Shown: one piece after another, positions 5,752-7,084 of the stretch
How positions within the stretch are numbered: position 1 is the first letter of the stretch
Layout of the letters: every line of letters starts with the position of its first letter
From: JAQBDA01 sp041301185
Lineage (GTDB): Bacteria > Chloroflexota > Anaerolineae > Anaerolineales > UBA4823
Direction: 5' to 3'
DNA length: 7,084 bases
NCBI GenBank assembly: GCA_041301185.1
Contig: JBFYSV010000239.1
Span: 1-7,084 of the forward strand
Made by a program: the position numbers and the translations under genes
The notes under the pieces: model-generated
What the model was told of the DNA's origin: nothing
Seen by the model: only the letters and a program-made list of their open reading frames with translations
The model's database searches: none

Positions 5752-5823
5752 ACGTAGCTAAGGTCAGACGAAGCCAAATCCATTAATATTCAAATCACAA
5801 TCACTCTGATAGATGACGTGGGG

Positions 5824-6975
<1,152 letters not shown>

Positions 6976-6988
6976 GATTCCACCACCA

Positions 6989-7084
6989 TCAGTGTGCTAC
7001 CAGAGCATTCGCTATCCAGGTTGTCACCTCAGCGGGGGAGGGAACTCGTCCCGATGAAACCACTTTTTCGTCGATCACCAGACC
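6989..7084 (-). CDS. Small thioredoxin-like redox protein (thioredoxin_3/TM0996-like), C-terminal part only
   Basis: Thirty-one codons are open to the window edge, starting GLVIDEKVVSSGRVPSP and ending at TGA 6989-6991. The pattern of a (P)ALVIDGKVVSSGRVPS strand-turn followed by a short helix is typical of the last third of the ~80-residue redox-active disulfide proteins that often sit beside Acr3/ArsB and permease genes. The CxxC site is outside the window. It lies 13 nt upstream of acr3, so the two are very probably co-transcribed. Assignment rests on a short segment. Confidence 0.75.
   Translation of the reverse strand, partial: GLVIDEKVVSSGRVPSPAEVTTWIANALVAH

Noticed and set aside
5758..5823. 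Promoter or extra coding sequence between acr3 and the VKOR fusion gene
   Set aside because: The region is AT-rich with loose -10-like motifs but no well-spaced -35/-10 pair, and the in-frame continuation of acr3 past its UGA does not resemble protein from this family.

Overview
The window is a bacterial chromosomal fragment. It holds the 3' end of one plus-strand gene (an HtrA-type serine protease, bases 1-769). Facing it is a long, tightly packed minus-strand gene cluster that fills bases 849-7084. The mix of an HtrA protease, Acr3, a thioredoxin-VKOR fusion, CcdA and paralogous CxxCx4C iron-sulfur proteins, with many GTG/TTG starts, fits a Chloroflexota (Anaerolineae-like) organism. That placement is inference from gene content, not from a marker gene.

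In transcription order (right to left) the minus-strand cluster holds: the C-terminus of a small thioredoxin-like protein (6989-7084); an Acr3 arsenite efflux permease (5824-6975); a secreted thioredoxin domain fused to a VKOR disulfide oxidase (4534-5751); a membrane-anchored thioredoxin with a CEQC site (4101-4556); CcdA (3424-4104); a second anchored thioredoxin-like protein with a CEC site (3053-3436, probably continuing to 2990 past an in-frame UGA); a PIG-L/LmbE zinc deacetylase (2263-2979); a 43-codon stub resembling the start of an ABC ATPase (2135-2266); an Fe-S protein (1587-2123); a small protein with an in-frame UGA (1366-1575); and a second, paralogous Fe-S protein (849-1364). From the VKOR fusion onward, neighbours overlap or lie 1-11 nt apart, provided two UGA codons are read as sense.

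The main result is the small gene at 1366-1575. A conventional reading stops at a UGA (1429-1431) after 48 residues. The same frame then stays open for 20 more codons and ends at a UAA one base before the next ATG. About 21 nt after the UGA sits a GC-rich hairpin with a G-rich loop, at the spacing and with the loop type expected of a bacterial SECIS element. I propose it as an undescribed small selenoprotein (69 aa) made between two paralogous Fe-S proteins. A second in-frame UGA (3053-3055) interrupts the CEC thioredoxin just before the helix that would complete its fold; there, a nonsense mutation or sequencing error is at least as likely as recoding.

Taken together, the cluster looks like an arsenic/thiol-redox island: arsenite export, reducing power delivered across the membrane (CcdA plus two anchored thioredoxins), disulfide formation (VKOR), and a distal Fe-S/putative selenoprotein module whose substrate cannot be read from the sequence.
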